Assembly: GCA_023678885.1 (NCBI GenBank)
Contig: CM042998.1
Location: forward strand, 7,505,820-7,569,819
DNA: 64,000 bases
Direction: 5' to 3'
Origin: Pogostemon cablin
Taxonomy: Eukaryota; Streptophyta; Magnoliopsida; Lamiales; Lamiaceae
Under the pieces are notes generated by a model. It had not been told where the DNA came from, did not search any database, and saw only the letters and a program-made list of their open reading frames with translations. This document shows positions 35,400 to 47,488 of the stretch, one piece after another. The stretch's first letter is position 1; each line of letters begins with the position of its first letter. The position numbers and the translations under genes are program-made.

Positions 35400-35745
35400 A
35401 TGTAGACCTTGTCACACGGCACAAGGCAGGAGCCGCGCACGGCAAGCACGACACACGGCTGGAGCCGTGCGAGGCAGGCGTGGCGCACGACAGGTATAGT
35501 GCGAGCAGGCGTGGTACACGACAGACACAATGCGCGGAGGGTTGGCGCACAGCAGGCGCAGTGCGCGGGTCATACGGCATACAGAAGGTGCCGTGCGCGG
35601 ATGGCGCGGAACATGGCAGGTGCAGTGCGTGGGTCACACGACACACTGGAGGAGCAGTGCGCGGATGGCGCGACACACGGCAAGTGCAGTGTGCGGATGG
35701 CACGGCACACGGCATGCACAGTGCGCGGATGGCTTGGTGCACTCG
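35400..35745. repeat. GC-rich array, exact 32-bp period, in Copia leader
   Basis: Units start at 35566, 35598, 35630, 35662, 35694 and 35726, exactly 32 bp apart, with core CGGATGGCGCGACACACGGC and GCAGTGCG. More degenerate units extend to about 35400. Composition contrasts sharply with the AT-rich surroundings. Because 32 is not a multiple of 3, frames of 60-140 codons appear by chance on both strands; I do not call them genes. Confidence 0.85.
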
Positions 35746-36468
35746 TCAGTTTCGTATTTAATTCGAGATATATAATTGATTTAATTGATTTACTTGTCGA
35801 TTATTGTTATATATATTATGCATATTCTAAGTGATTTATTGTTTTAAATTGCTTTTAATAGAAGCATGCTAGGATGTGTATTTTATTATTTGAATATTAT
35901 ATGCATGTTAAAAACCCTCTGTGTTAAATAACTAAGTGGGAGAGGGGATTGGTAAATAATTTCCACGGCCTCCATTATTGGTTTGTAAGTGATGTGAGTA
36001 AACCTGCGTGTTGGCAATAGACCTTCCTCCACAACGGATGAGTTTATTCACGGATCACTGGTACAAACTTCTTAATGATGATCATAGGAAGTTATTCAAG
36101 CGCGTGTGTACTTCTCGGTAAGGCACATAAGCTTGCCAATGGACTTATAATCAAATAATGGTGTACACTTAGGTGTAAATAATAACTATTCTACCCAACG
36201 GATTCATTGCTATTATTTGCATGACTAAAAAGGAACCAACTATTAATTATTTTTATCATAAAGTTAGGTTGATAAATGAAATTAATGGGTAAAATCTTCT
36301 CTTGTAAAAGTTCGGGTTTGTATACGTCCACACTAACGTGGCATACAAATTCACGGTGCTTGAGATGTTGGTGAATTTTATTTTATATTGTTTTGAAAGA
36401 ATCAATATAAATTGATAAATTTGAAGTGTTTGATTAGTTTATTTATTTATGATTCTCAGGATTTTCAA

Positions 36469-37263
36469 ATGGCACTCAACTTACTTTCTGTTATACTTAA
36501 AGGGCACAAACTTACTGGCACTAATTATGTTCACTGGAAACGAAACATGGACATTGTTTTAACTGCTGAAGATTATTTTTTGTACTCACTGAAGAATGTC
36601 CTGCGGAGCCTACTGATGACTCTACCGAAGAGGAAAGAGTTGCTTATAATAGGTGGCTCAAAGCTGATAGGATGTCTAAGTGCTATATATTGGCTTCAAT
36701 GTCAAGTGTTCTTCAGCATCAACATCAAGCTATGAACACTGCCTATGATATGATGCAGAATCTTAGGGAACTCTTCGGGTACCAGAGTCGTCCTGCTAGG
36801 TCCGAGGCCATGGCTATGCTGATGAATACCAAAATGGCTGAGGGCACTTCTGTAAGGGAGCATGTTCTTAGAATGATGGGCCAACTCAATGAGTTGGAGG
36901 TCCTTGGAGCTAAAATCGATGGGGAAACCCAGTCGATATCATACTCCAAAGCTTGCCTAGGAATTTTGAGCAGTTCCATCTCAACTATGGTATGAACAAA
37001 TGCTTGTACTCATTGGCAAAGCTTTTGACAGAACTTGTGGCGGCAAAAGGGCTGTTTCGTCGAGCTCCTTAGGTTCATGTTGCTGAAAATGCTGCTCATC
37101 ATAGGCCAAAAGGCGGTAGGAATAAGAAGAAGCAAGGAAATTCAGCACTGGTGAACCAACTGAAGGCAAAGAGGGTGCGGTCAAGAAGCCTAAAGGCAAG
37201 TGCTTCAAATGCAAGTAGCCGGGACACTACAAGACTGATTTCCCTCTTCTGAAGGGGAATAGG
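36469..37263 (+). pseudogene. Copia gag
   Basis: From ATG 36469 the text MALNLLSVILKGHKLTGTNY then VHWKRNMDIVL is a typical Copia gag N-terminus. A shift near 36590 moves to the frame of 36672-36995 (NLRELFGYQSRPARSEAMAM, MAEGTSVREHVLRMMGQLNE). The zinc knuckle near 37199 reads CFKCK-stop-PGHYKTDF: a stop follows the second Cys and the last Cys is Phe. Inactive. Confidence 0.85.
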
Positions 37264-37460
37264 AATGGTAAGTCTTATATACTGGTTGTTGAATCGTGTT
37301 TAGTGGTTGTATCTACTGACACTTGGTGTGTAGATACGGGAGCCACTGACCATGTCTGCAATTCTTTGCAGGGGTTCTACCAAACCGACAACTTAGTGAA
37401 GGGGAGATTGCTATACTCATGGGGAATGCTACAAGTGTAGCGGCTATTGCAGTGGGATAC
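37264..37460 (+). pseudogene. Copia aspartic protease
   Basis: TWCVDTGATDHVC at 37321-37360 holds the catalytic DTGA triad. The frame differs from that of the integrase, so a frameshift lies between 37380 and 37541. Confidence 0.8.
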
Positions 37461-37540
37461 GTTTAATATTTTTCAATAAGAATAAAACTCTTGTTTTAAG
37501 GAATTGTCTTTATATACCTCATTTTAGAAAGAATTTAATT

Positions 37541-38800
37541 TTGATTTCTAAATTGTTTATGGATGGATATTCTGTTTCTTTTAATGACAATGTTGCTATA
37601 AGGAAAGATAGAATTATTATCTGTGACGTTGCATTGATAGATAATTTGTATACTCTTAATCCAACTTCTCCCATGGTGCAACAAATTGAAACGAATGATA
37701 CATCTACTAATAAGAGAAAAGAACCTTCGAAATTGAACCAAACATATCTTTGGCATCTAAGACTTGGTCATATTAACTTGAATAGGATTCAAAGGTTGAT
37801 AGCTGATGGACCTCTGAGTTCATTAGTAGTGGAAAATTATCCAACTTGTGAATCCTGCTTGGAAGGAAAAATGACAAAAAGGCCTTTTAAGGCAAAGGGG
37901 TATAGATCCAAGGATCTGTTGGAAATGGTTCATTCTGATTTATGTGGTCCTATATCTGTCTAGGCAAGAGGGGGTTATGAATATTTTGTCACTTTCATTG
38001 ATGATTATTCTAGATACGGATATATTTATTTGATGCGCCGCAAGTCTGAGTGCTTTGATAAATTCAAAGAGTACAAGGCTGATGTAGAAAAACAACTTGG
38101 AAAATATATCAAGACACTACAATCTGATCGTGGTGGCGAATACCTCTTGGGAGGGTTTATAAATTATTTATAGGAGGAAGGGATTGAATCCCAATTGTCT
38201 GCACCGGGCACACCTCAGCAGAATGGTGTAGCGGAAAGAAGAAATATGACTCTTATGGAAATGGTAAGATCAATGATGAGTTATTCAAAATTACCTAATT
38301 CGTTTTGGGGATATGCCTTAGAAACAACGACTTACATTCTTAACTTAGTACCTTCTAAATCAGTAGCTTCCACACTCATTGAATTGTGGACTAAGCAAAA
38401 GCCTAGTCTGAAACACTTTCGAATTTGGTGTGCTTCAGCACATGTGTTGAAGACGGATATTGATAAGTTAGAGTCGCGTACGGAAGTTTGTTTGTTTGTA
38501 GGATATCTTAAAGGAACGAAGGGTGGGTTGTTTTATAATGCAAAAGACCAAAAGGTGATCGTGAGCACGAACGCTAGATTTTTGAAAGAGGATTATGTAA
38601 TAAACCACAAACCCATGAGTAAAATTGTTCTAGAAGAAGTAAGAGGGAAAACACCAAACATAATACCAACTGTACAAAAGGATTTACCACAGGACACTGC
38701 ACCACATGTCACACCTGATACACAATTACTTGCGGAGCCTCGTCGTAGTGGGAGGGTTGTGAGACAACCGGATAGATTCATGAGATTAGGAGAGTCTTCT
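37541..38800 (+). pseudogene. Copia integrase
   Basis: One frame with only two in-frame TAG codons, at 37961 and 38171. The GAG-pre-integrase zinc part reads HLRLGHINLNRI and CESCLEGKM. Core: D in VHSDLCGP, D in LQSDRGGEY, E in GVAERRN, so the DDE triad is intact. It continues without a break into the RT frame. Confidence 0.88.
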
Positions 38801-40410
38801 GACTTGGTCCCTGGTGAACATGAAATTCACCCATGGAATTACAACGAAGCACTGCAAGATAAAGATGCTCAATCATGGCAAAAGGCAATGAAATCTGAAA
38901 TAGAATCTATGCATTCTAATCAAGTCTGGGAGCTTGTAGAACCACCCAATGGTGTAAAAGCTATTGGATGCAAGTGGGTCTATAAAAGAAAAAGAAGATT
39001 TGACGGTAAGGTGGAAACCTTTAAAGCAGGGCTTGTGGCTAAAGGATATACTCAGAAAGAAGAAATTGATTATAAGGAAACCTTCTCGCCTGTAGCCATG
39101 CTTAAGTCAATCTGGATTCTTTTATCTATTGCTGTTCATATAGATTATGAGGTATGGCAGATGGATGTCAAGACAACTTTCCTGAATGGAAGTCTTAAGG
39201 AAAACATCTGTATGAAGCAACCAGAGGGATTCATTGCAAAGAGCGAAGAGCATCTTGTGTGCAAGCTTAATAGGTCCATTTATGGATTGAAACAAGCTTC
39301 AAGATCATGGAACATCCGTTTTGATGAAGTAATCCAGTCATATGGATTTATTCAATGCCCGAATGAATCATGTGTGTACAAGAAGTGTAACGGAAATGTA
39401 GTGGTATTTCTTGTACTCTACGTGGATGATATTCTTCTCATTGAAAATAATGTAAAGGTATTGTCGGGCGTAAGGGTATGGCTTTCTAAGCAGTTTGAGA
39501 TGAAGGACTTAGGAGAAGCCGGACACATTCTTGGGATCAAATTAATAAAGGATCGCAAGAAAATAATATTGTGCTTATCCCAAGCTTCATACAATGATAC
39601 AATCCTGGCTCGTTTTAGCATGCAAGATTCCAAGAAAGGTTTTCTGCCTTTCAGACATGGAATACTTCTATCTAAGAAAATATGTACTAAGACACAACAG
39701 GAAATAGAGGAAATAAAACTGGTAACTTATGCTTCGGCAGTAGGAAGCCTCATGTATGCTATGCTATGAACGAGACTGAATATCTGTTATGCCGTGGGCA
39801 TGGTCAGCAGGTATCAAAGTAATCCAGGACAAGGGCATTGGACTGCGGTAAAGCACATTTTGAAGTACCTGCGAAGGACTAGGGACTATGTGCACAATTA
39901 CCGGGCAGATACTTTGTTACCTTTGGGTTATACTGATTCAGATTTCCAATTAGATAGAGATGCTAGTAAATCCATCATGGGTTATATGTATACTCTTGGA
40001 GGAGGAGCCATAATATGGAGGAGAGTAAAACAGAAATGCGTTGCTGACTCCACCATGGAAGCTAAATATGTAGCAGCCTCTAAGGCAGCTAAAGAAGCAG
40101 TATGGCTTAGGAACTTCTTAATGGACTTGGATGTGATTCCTGGTTTGCCCAAAGTCATCACAATTTATTGTGATAACAGTGGTGCAGTAGCAAACTTGAA
40201 GGAACCACGAGCCATAAGGCGAGTAAACATATTGAGCGCAAGTACCACCTGATATGAGACATGTTAAAAGAGGGGAGGTCGTTGTAGCTAAGATTGCATC
40301 AGAGGATAACCTGGCTGATCCTTTTACTAAGAGCCTTCCAGCGAAAGCGTTTGATGGGCATGTAGATGGAATGGGGATTAGATGTGTGTCAGCAGATATA
40401 GCAGCGTAGT
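38801..40410 (+). pseudogene. Copia reverse transcriptase and RNase H
   Basis: Same frame as the integrase to 39767, where TGA replaces a Cys codon in the motif AML-stop-TRLNICYAVG, then on to 40252. RT motifs: WQMDVKTTFLNG, IYGLKQASRSW and the active site YVDDILLI at about 39418. RNase H: TDSD, the ADSTMEAKYVA glutamate and IYCDN. A shift near 40225 moves the end to the frame EDNLADPFTKSLPAKAF, stopping at 40408. With three stops and few shifts in the integrase-RT-RNase H part, this is the least decayed polyprotein here. Confidence 0.9.
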
Positions 40411-40431
40411 CTTTTAGTATAAGTGGAAGAT

Positions 40432-41629
40432 TGTTAGACTGTGTACTAAAAGTCTGGCTTTTGTATGAAATAATGTTTTAACAATTTATTTGAAATGAGA
40501 ATCATATAATCAAACATTTTGCATATTATAATTTATTTATATGTTTTGTGCAAAAGTCCATTTACTTTATACTGTAGATAATATGTTGTGCGACAATACG
40601 CAGAAGATCATATTATAGTTTCCTTATAAAGTATAAACAGATGCTCACAACGGAGATGATGGGAACTCTCTATCACTATGGTTGTAGTGTGGTTTGATAT
40701 TAGTTTGTCTTGACTATAGAATCACATTAGTGCATTTGGTGTGTATTGAGTAGGACCACTTGAGATCGTTCGACTTGTACTGTCTATATAGGAGAACTTG
40801 ATCTCTGTTATTATGGATGTTCGTGCTCTTAATCCCTATACAATAATCTCGATACGTAAGACAGTATATATTTCTTTGATTCATCAATGGGTGAGATTTA
40901 CATGAATTAAATCAACAAACTTGGTGAGTTGAGAAGTAGTGCTGTATCTATAGTGTGCTGTTGATTGTAGAAGGATTCCATGTCCGACATAGGTTGATGA
41001 TTCCCCTTGAAGAGCTCATAATGTTTATCATGTAATAAGTGGATTAATTCCAGGATGATAATAAGGTTGAGTGGTGCTACTCTCGGATGAGATATTAATT
41101 AATTTGAGTTGTCAGTAACTTAATTAATTGATGGGCATTGTATATCTTAAACATGGGGAGACTGTCGGGCTCATAATAAGAAGGAGCCCATAACGTAATT
41201 ATGGTATTGGAGCGGCAGTGCAGTAATAATATTTTAGTGGATTATATTATTATTATTGGACTTAAGTATAAGCTTTGGGCTAAGCTTGGATACTTAAGCC
41301 CAATGGAGGCCCAACTCCAATTTCTCCTCCTGGTCCCTGTTGTAGCCCAAATATAAACGTCATCTCAGCTTCCTGGAATCCTCACTCTGCACCGTAACAT
41401 CGTTAAAGAGAGGAGAGAAAGCAGATTGAGAAATCCTGAGGATTGTTGCCCACACAACATCAGGATTAGACTTGGGATATACAACAGAAGATCAAGTGGT
41501 TGTTCTCTGCAGCAGATCTTCAACAACATACCCTGGTGAAAGGTATTGTAAACTTTAATCATTGCTTCTGCTGATCTAGTTTACATGGAACCTAATGGTT
41601 CACGTTAGTCAAATGATCGAAAGCCAACA
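40432..41629 (+). repeat. 3' LTR of Copia
   Basis: 1,198 bp, TGTTAGACTGTG to AAGCCAACA, preceded by the purine tract AAGTGGAAGA. LTRs differ at roughly 5 % in the part I compared. Confidence 0.9.
41548..41584 (+). promoter_or_regulatory. hairpin near the 3' end of the Copia LTR
   Basis: GTAAACT (41548-41554) pairs perfectly with AGTTTAC (41578-41584) over a 23-nt loop rich in TTGCTTCT. The solo LTR at 47766-49146 has a hairpin at the same place with a different but also perfect stem. Confidence 0.55.
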
Positions 41630-42972
41630 GGTCGAACCAGAAGCCTATATGTGTAAAAAATTGCCAATTTTGTTTCGACTAGGGTTAGACCAACCCTTAG
41701 GTCGAACCCTAGGTCGAACCACATGCCTAGGATGCGTCGGAATCTAATTTTTACACCCCTAGTGTGTGTTTTTACTTATTTTCCAAGAAAAGCCCATCCT
41801 AGGTCCGTAAGGAGAGCTTACAAGTATAAAAGGGGATGTAGATCAAACCAAGAAGGATGGGTTGGATACAACACAATACAACCATTCAACACCCCTAAAG
41901 GAGGGTTCACCCCCAACCATCATCCACATCCTTTCCTCCATCCATCCATCAGTTTGAATATTCATCTTTGGAATCAAGAGGAGAACCAAGAGGAGGATTC
42001 AAGATAGAGAAGGATGCGACGATGCCCACATCTAGGGTTTTTAACGTTTCCTAAGTTATCTTGTATTTTCCAGACATATGGGTAAGATCTATCCAACCCC
42101 CATGATTGTTCTTCGCAACATAAAGGGCTAGAACCGTTTTGGTAGATCTAGGGTTTTGAAAATTTTATGAATTAATTATACTCTCTTGTGTGTCCTCCGT
42201 ACAACACTACTTGTGGATTTATTTTGTATATGATTGTGCTTTCTTAATCCATATTCACGGTCATTTTGTGCATCTTCAATTGGTATATAGAGTCTGAATA
42301 TATATCTTGGTTGTAGATTGAGTGCGTTCACCGCTGAACAGGATTCCATGTTAATATTCTAAGTGAGGGGACTCCAAAGCTTCATTTGAACTATCATATA
42401 TGAATACTTATTAATTGAATTGAATTCGGTTTATTAAGTAGGATAAAGAGGATAATTTTATAGTACCTATAAATGGAGATCATATCGGGTTAGAGTACCA
42501 ATTGGCCAGTGAAATAATTGATACTGATAGTACCTAGAAAAAGGGGTGGAATTATATCTCTTGCTCCGAGGTTATTCACACGTGTTACACGCATGTTTAC
42601 TTGTGTCTATAGAGTATATATGCATAGTTTAGTGATGCGTCCATATTCCACAAGGCAGAGTCGGACATCAACACACGGAAGGAGAATTAATGAGTAAAAC
42701 TGGATTATCCTAGAGCTACCTATTCTCCTACTTGATCCACTTTCGTATTCTTCGAGTGATATTTTATTTTATTTGTTATTTTAATTAATTATTTATTAAT
42801 TTAATAATTAAATCCTAAAACTTTATTGCCTTCGTCTTAATTAATTTAATTAATAATTAAATTGATAATACGCCGTCCTTTGGGTTCGAATTCACTTGGT
42901 CGCTTGCTTAATCTGCAATTGATATCCTTAATACTTGGGGATTAATTTTGCGTGCAAAGAAAATGCGTATCA
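41630..42972 (+). repeat. 3' LTR of Athila-2, second part
   Basis: Resumes at GGTCGAACCAGAAGCC, matching 28621 onward. TATA box at 41825-41833. It has a 55-bp stretch (42811-42865) that the 5' LTR lacks. Ends GCGTATCA. Confidence 0.88.
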
Positions 42973-44351
42973 CTCGAGAGCCGCTCAGCTAGCTGCTCGG
43001 GCTGAGTTGGACCCGCCTGCCACGCCAACCCAGCTGATTGGGATCCAGATAGGGCCTACGTGACATGGCAAATCACCCTGGAGTCGCTCGGATGCCGCTT
43101 GGCTGCACCAAGACCCATCTCTGGCCGACCTCGGTGCCTAGCGATTTAATTTTTAGCCCAGTCACGGCCTGTTCGAATCTGCAGTGTATTTACAGCTTCC
43201 AGATCATGATTTGGAGCTGAATCGACGCGAAAAAGCCCTATTAGGTGTCCAAGATACAAAAGGGAGATCAATACACAAATTGGAGAGAACCCACTCACAT
43301 CCATCGCCTTTTCTCACGTAAATTCCACACACATTAGATTCATATATGATTTTCATCTTCCATCCATTTCAAGGGCTTTCAAGTGCTAATTGAGGGAGAT
43401 CGGACGATCGGAGAGATGGAGAAATTACGTGGAACTATGTTTACACTAAGTTTTGTGTTTTTCATCTTTTTCTTCCTTTTATCTTATTTTTTTATGAATT
43501 GCATAGCCATGAGAGTTGTTTGTAACCTCATGGGCTAATTTTCTTATACATTTCTAGGGTTTGATGGATAGATTGATTTGGGAACCTAAACCAAAATTGG
43601 GAATTTTGTGTCATTGATATTCTGATTTTACTTAATTTATTCAGACTTTGTTATCTACTTCATAACGTCTTCATAATATTTTCATGACATCCGCTATAAT
43701 GTTTGATTTATTATGTTAGCTTGTGTGCGTTCATGATTGGTATCTGTTAGGGATTCAAGTAGTTCCGCCATAAATACTTTAATTCCATGAACTGATAAAT
43801 CAGATACTTGAATTGTTTAGTGTAACAATGCAATTAGGCATTTAAGTAGGAAGGTATTGTTAGTCGAACTTACCATCCTGAGGTATTGTTGTTTGCTTTG
43901 ATTAGTATCTAGGAATAAGGATTGGTAATATTCGTGCACCTTAGGGAATAAATCAGGATATACTGTTAGCTTAAAATCGGATCATATCTGGTGGGTTAAC
44001 AAAGTTAAGTGGTGTATTTTCATTGATACTGCACGAATGAGCAACTGGAAGTCTAGGAACCCAAATTAATTGGTCTATATCTGATACCTTAGAACTGTTG
44101 CTTATCTCTTGATTAGAACTTGTTTATTTTTATTGCTTTTAATAATTCAGTTATTTAATATTTCAATGCTTTAGTTAATTAAATTTGAAACTTCGTAAAA
44201 TTGGTTACAAAATTCTGATTAGTTAGTAATTCATAGTAAATAAATAATTAACTATCTCAATGGGATCGATAATTTATCTTGGGTATTTGTTACTACAATT
44301 GACATCCTTATATTTGAGGATTTAATTGAAGTGCGCAAAATACACCTATCA
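42973..44351 (+). repeat. 5' LTR of Athila-3, second part, with AGCCG/CTCGG cluster
   Basis: Continues the LTR after Athila-2. At 42973-43140 it carries GAGAGCCGCTCAGC, GCTCGGGCTGAG, GTCGCTCGGATGCCGC and CCGACCTCGG words, the Athila-3 version of the dyad cluster, about 110-280 bp upstream of a TATA-like ATACAAAAGG at 43254. LTR ends CACCTATCA. Confidence 0.75.
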
Positions 44352-44357
44352 AGTTTA

Positions 44358-44377
44358 TGGCGCTGTTGTGCCGGGGA
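44358..44377 (+). promoter_or_regulatory. primer binding site of Athila-3
   Basis: TGGCGCTGTTGTGCCGGGGA, the Athila tRNA-Asp type with an inserted TG. Confidence 0.75.
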
Positions 44378-44725
44378 CAATATTAAATTATTTATTTTCT
44401 TTTATTACTAATTTAATTAGAATATTTTTGTTGAGATTTAATTGTCTTTACCTTGATTTTTTCTTAAAATTGCATACACACTAGGTCGAAGAAGGAAACG
44501 CAAGATCTCAAATTTGATTCAAAAGTTGAAGCGTCTGCGAGGAAATGGAGAGGAGCAGCAAAGAATCTCAACGCACCTTCTAAGGCTGCAAAGTTACCAC
44601 ATCCGAAGAAGAAAATGGACATACCGGATCCTAAAGCAGTTGTAGAGGAGGAAGTAAAGGAGCAAAAAGAAAATCAGATTATCCCAGAAGAGGCTGAATC
44701 ACAATCAAAATAAAAAATAGCAGAT

Positions 44726-46187
44726 ATGGGAGATAGAACACATGAGGATGACATTGTCATCTGAGAGACATTCAAGTCTACCAATGTAGGAGGATCAGGC
44801 ATATTTGGAGCCATTCAAGCAGATGAAGCGAATGACATAAGGCCAGCCCTAATTAATATGGTGGAGAAAAACCCCTTCGCCAGAGGCATTTTCGATGAAC
44901 CTTACAGACATCTTAAGCGCTTCAACAGCTATATGGATACAGTGAAAGCCACTTATGCTACTAATGATAGATGGAAGATGAGGCTTTTTCAGTTTTCTTT
45001 AGTTGACAAGGCAAAGGAGTGGTATGATAAATTGGCAGAAGATAGTTGTTCTAACTGGACTGAGTTGCAGCAGTTATTTGTTGATCGATTTATGCCACCA
45101 GGTAAGGTTCTTCCATTGAAACAGCAAATCAATCAGTTCAAGCAGCGGAGAGATGAATCGTTTGGAGAGGCTTGGGAAAGGTTTACTGATGCGTTGAGGA
45201 GATGCCCACATCGTGGATTTAAAAAATCTCAACTCATTAGTGTCTTTTATAATGGCATTGATAATGAAGCAAGATTCTTAGTTGATGCTTCTGTTGGAGG
45301 AACAGTTTTTGGCAAAACATCCAATGTCATAGAAAAGTTGATTGATGATATTTCTATGAACTCAAGGATCTGAAAGGATTCAGGGAACTTATGTATTGGG
45401 AAAAGTTGCAAAGATTGAAGAGAAGTTTTCTGAAGTTGACAGAAATGATAAGGTTGTCTCTCAGTTGGAACAGATGAACAAACACTTGGTTACTATGATA
45501 TCAGGAAATAATGGGGGAAGAAACCAAGGAACAACGAGCGATGAAGTGGTGATGAACCTACAAGAGGTTGAGGATGCTAATTGGGCTATGGGGCAGAGTC
45601 TCCAAGGTACAAGAGCACCTCAGAATTGGCAAGGAAATAGGTACCCTCAAAGAAATTCCAACCAAAGAAATAACAAAGGGGAGGTCCTAGTAATCAAGGA
45701 GGAAATTGACAGAATTCGAAGAGGCATGAGAATTTTACTTATTCAAATCCGAATAATGTAGTTCCATACCCTCCTAATTTTGATCTTGGTGCCAAGACTG
45801 AATAAGGGAAAGCACCGTTGATGAGGTGTTAGCTAGATACATGAAGAAAATTGATGCCGACATTAACAAGATCAATAACTGCATTGTACTCATGGATTCA
45901 AATATGACAAAACAGAATGAAGAAGTGAACAAGCAGCTGCAGAATTTGTAATATACTATGGGACAGATATCCACTACAGTAAATCAGCAGCAGCAGTTTC
46001 AGAAAGGAAAGTTTCCGTCAGATACAGAAATCAACCCGAATGAGTGCCATGCGATCACTTTGAGATCCGAAAAGCAGTATAAAGGTCCAGAACTGGTGCA
46101 GAATGAAATAGAACTTATGCAGAATGAAACAGAACTGAAGCAGAATGAAATTGGAATGGAGCAAAATCGATCGACCGTAGATCGGTA
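44726..46187 (+). pseudogene. Athila-type gag, Athila-3 copy
   Basis: ATG at 44726 opens a frame with a TGA at 44762. It then runs open through NMVEKNPFARGIFDEPYRHL, LFQFSLVDKAKEWYDKL, DRFMPPGKVLPLKQQINQF and EAWERFTDALRRCPHRGF to a stop at 45371. A shifted frame carries the linker region (MGKVAKIEEKFSE...), and 45958-46187 the coiled coil and AITLRSEKQYKGP, followed by a run of QNE repeats. The capsid-like domain (44858-45373) is the best preserved Athila gag in the window. A basic segment at 44484-44720 may be the original N-terminus. No CCHC knuckle is seen, as in other Athila gags. Confidence 0.85.
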
Positions 46188-46385
46188 GCCAGCTCGGGAT
46201 GAGCTGGTCTCCCAGGGTGCTAAGTTATAGCCGAGTGGGGTCTAGACTTGTTTAGATAAGGATTCTGATTTGGCTCAATCGCAGCTCGGCACTGTTCACT
46301 CTCTGCTCGATAATTCACTGGAGCCGAGCAGCCTCTTGGGTTTTCTAGCACTTCTGAATTCTGTGCAGAGCCAATCTGCTCTATA
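46169..46385. repeat. gag-protease linker cluster of Athila-3, GCTCGGC/GCCGAGC
   Basis: AGCTCGGGATGAGCTGG, AGCCGAGTGG, AGCTCGGCAC, TCTGCTCGATA and GGAGCCGAGCAGC fall within about 200 bp after the gag landmark. Same position as the linker arrays of Athila-1, Athila-2 and A, with the motif version found in the Athila-3 LTR. Confidence 0.55.
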
Positions 46386-46419
46386 AATCACTGATAAAAA
46401 GTGGCAAAAATCTAAGAAA

Positions 46420-47488
46420 TTGAGAAAAATGGAAGTGCTATTCGAGAAAGATAGTTTGGGACTTCCGATTACAAAGGTACCACTTCCTTTCCATCAGAGA
46501 TTCTTGATAAAGAGCCTTGAGGAGAAGTTCAGAAAGTTTGCTCATGTAATGAGAAATATCCAGATCACTATTCCTTTCTCGGAAGCCTTAGATCAGATGC
46601 CATACTATGCAAGGTTTATTAAGGAACTCATCTCCAGGAAGAGAAGTCTGAACAGTGTGGAGACAATGAACTTGACAAAAAATTGTAGCTCAGTGATTCA
46701 GAGGAAGATACCGAAAAGTTGAAGGATCACGGTAGTTTCATCATTCCTTGTGAGATTGGAAAAGGAATAACTAGGAGAGCATTATGTGATCTTGGAGCCA
46801 ATATAAATTTGATGCCCTTTTCAGTATTCAAGAAGCTTGGTTTAGGGGAGTTGAAGCCTACATCGGTGGATTTATAGTTAGCAGATAGGTCATTGACATA
46901 TCCCGAGGGAGTTATTGAAGATGTGCTAGTGAAGATATCGAATTTTGTTTTTCCTGTGGACTTCCTTGCTCTTGATATGGAGGCTGACGTGGAAGGAATC
47001 CTCTAATCTTGGGGCGTCCATTTCTTGTAACTAAAAGAGCTCTAATTGATGTGTTCAAAGGAGAGTTGAGGCTTAGAATTAATGACAAGGAAATCGTCTT
47101 CTCTTCGAACAAGGTGATGCAGTGGCCTGCAGAAGAGGAGGAGTGTAAGTTTGTGGAAGTAGTAGAGGAGATCGTGGAGGATGACTTACCTTTGATCCTG
47201 TCTAAGGATCCTATTGAAACATGCATAAATGAATCTTTTACTTTACCTACTACTAATGATACTTTACTTGATGAATTGTTTAATGAACTTGTTATTGAAT
47301 TTCTTGAAACCTTACTTAATCTTGATGAGAGCAGGTACAAGCAAGAAGACTCAGCAGTGGATGAAGTTATGTGGACAAAGAAATACTTGCCTCTATGTGT
47401 TGAAGGGGACAGCAGCAAGGAGGAGAAGAAGGCCGAGCTCAAGCCACTTCCAGATCATCTCATGTACGCTTATTTGGGGGAGAATTAA
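46420..47488 (+). pseudogene. Athila-type protease region
   Basis: Frame 46420-46722 gives PLPFHQRFLIKSLEEKFRKF and EALDQMPYYARFIKELISRK, the conserved lead-in. A shift brings PCEIGKGITRRALCDLGANI, then NLMPFSVFKKLGLGELKPTS. Athila proteases use DLGA at the catalytic position, and DLGA is present. A stop at 46876 and a shift at about 47005 follow. The frame 47009-47488 has GRPFLVTKRALIDVFKGELR, DKEIVFSSNKVMQWP and the acidic linker to PLPDHLMYAYLGEN. Confidence 0.85.

Larger units (their letters stand above)
34006..41629 (+). mobile_element. Ty1/Copia retrotransposon with truncated 5' LTR
   Basis: Order: 5' LTR (truncated at its start), PBS, GC-rich 32-bp array, gag, protease, integrase, RT, RNase H, purine tract, intact 3' LTR. 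Gag-protease-integrase-RT-RNase H order is diagnostic of Copia. The polyprotein resembles Tnt1/Tork-like plant elements; the lineage is a guess from text. The left border lacks about 180 bp of LTR and no TSD can be checked there; the right border is TGTT..AACA at 41629. Confidence 0.9.
28012..42972 (+). mobile_element. Athila-2: gag-only non-autonomous element, sister of Athila-1
   Basis: LTR start TGTTGAGAGTGG at 28012, LTR end GCGTATCA at 42972. The interior has PBS, gag, tail and 3' non-coding region in the same order and with the same deletion joints as Athila-1, and no RT, integrase or env. Its 3' LTR holds a Copia element. Flanking bases CTTGG and CTCGA agree at only three of five positions, so the TSD is decayed or absent. 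It sits inside the 5' LTR of Athila-3. Confidence 0.88.

Noticed and set aside
35297..35834. Overlapping frames of 77-141 codons on both strands, rich in Arg, Ala, Cys and His
   Set aside because: All lie on the GC-rich 32-bp array. The period is not a multiple of three and several frames on both strands are open at once, as expected by chance.
28007..42977. Target duplication for Athila-2
   Set aside because: CTTGG and CTCGA agree at three of five bases only; I do not claim a TSD.
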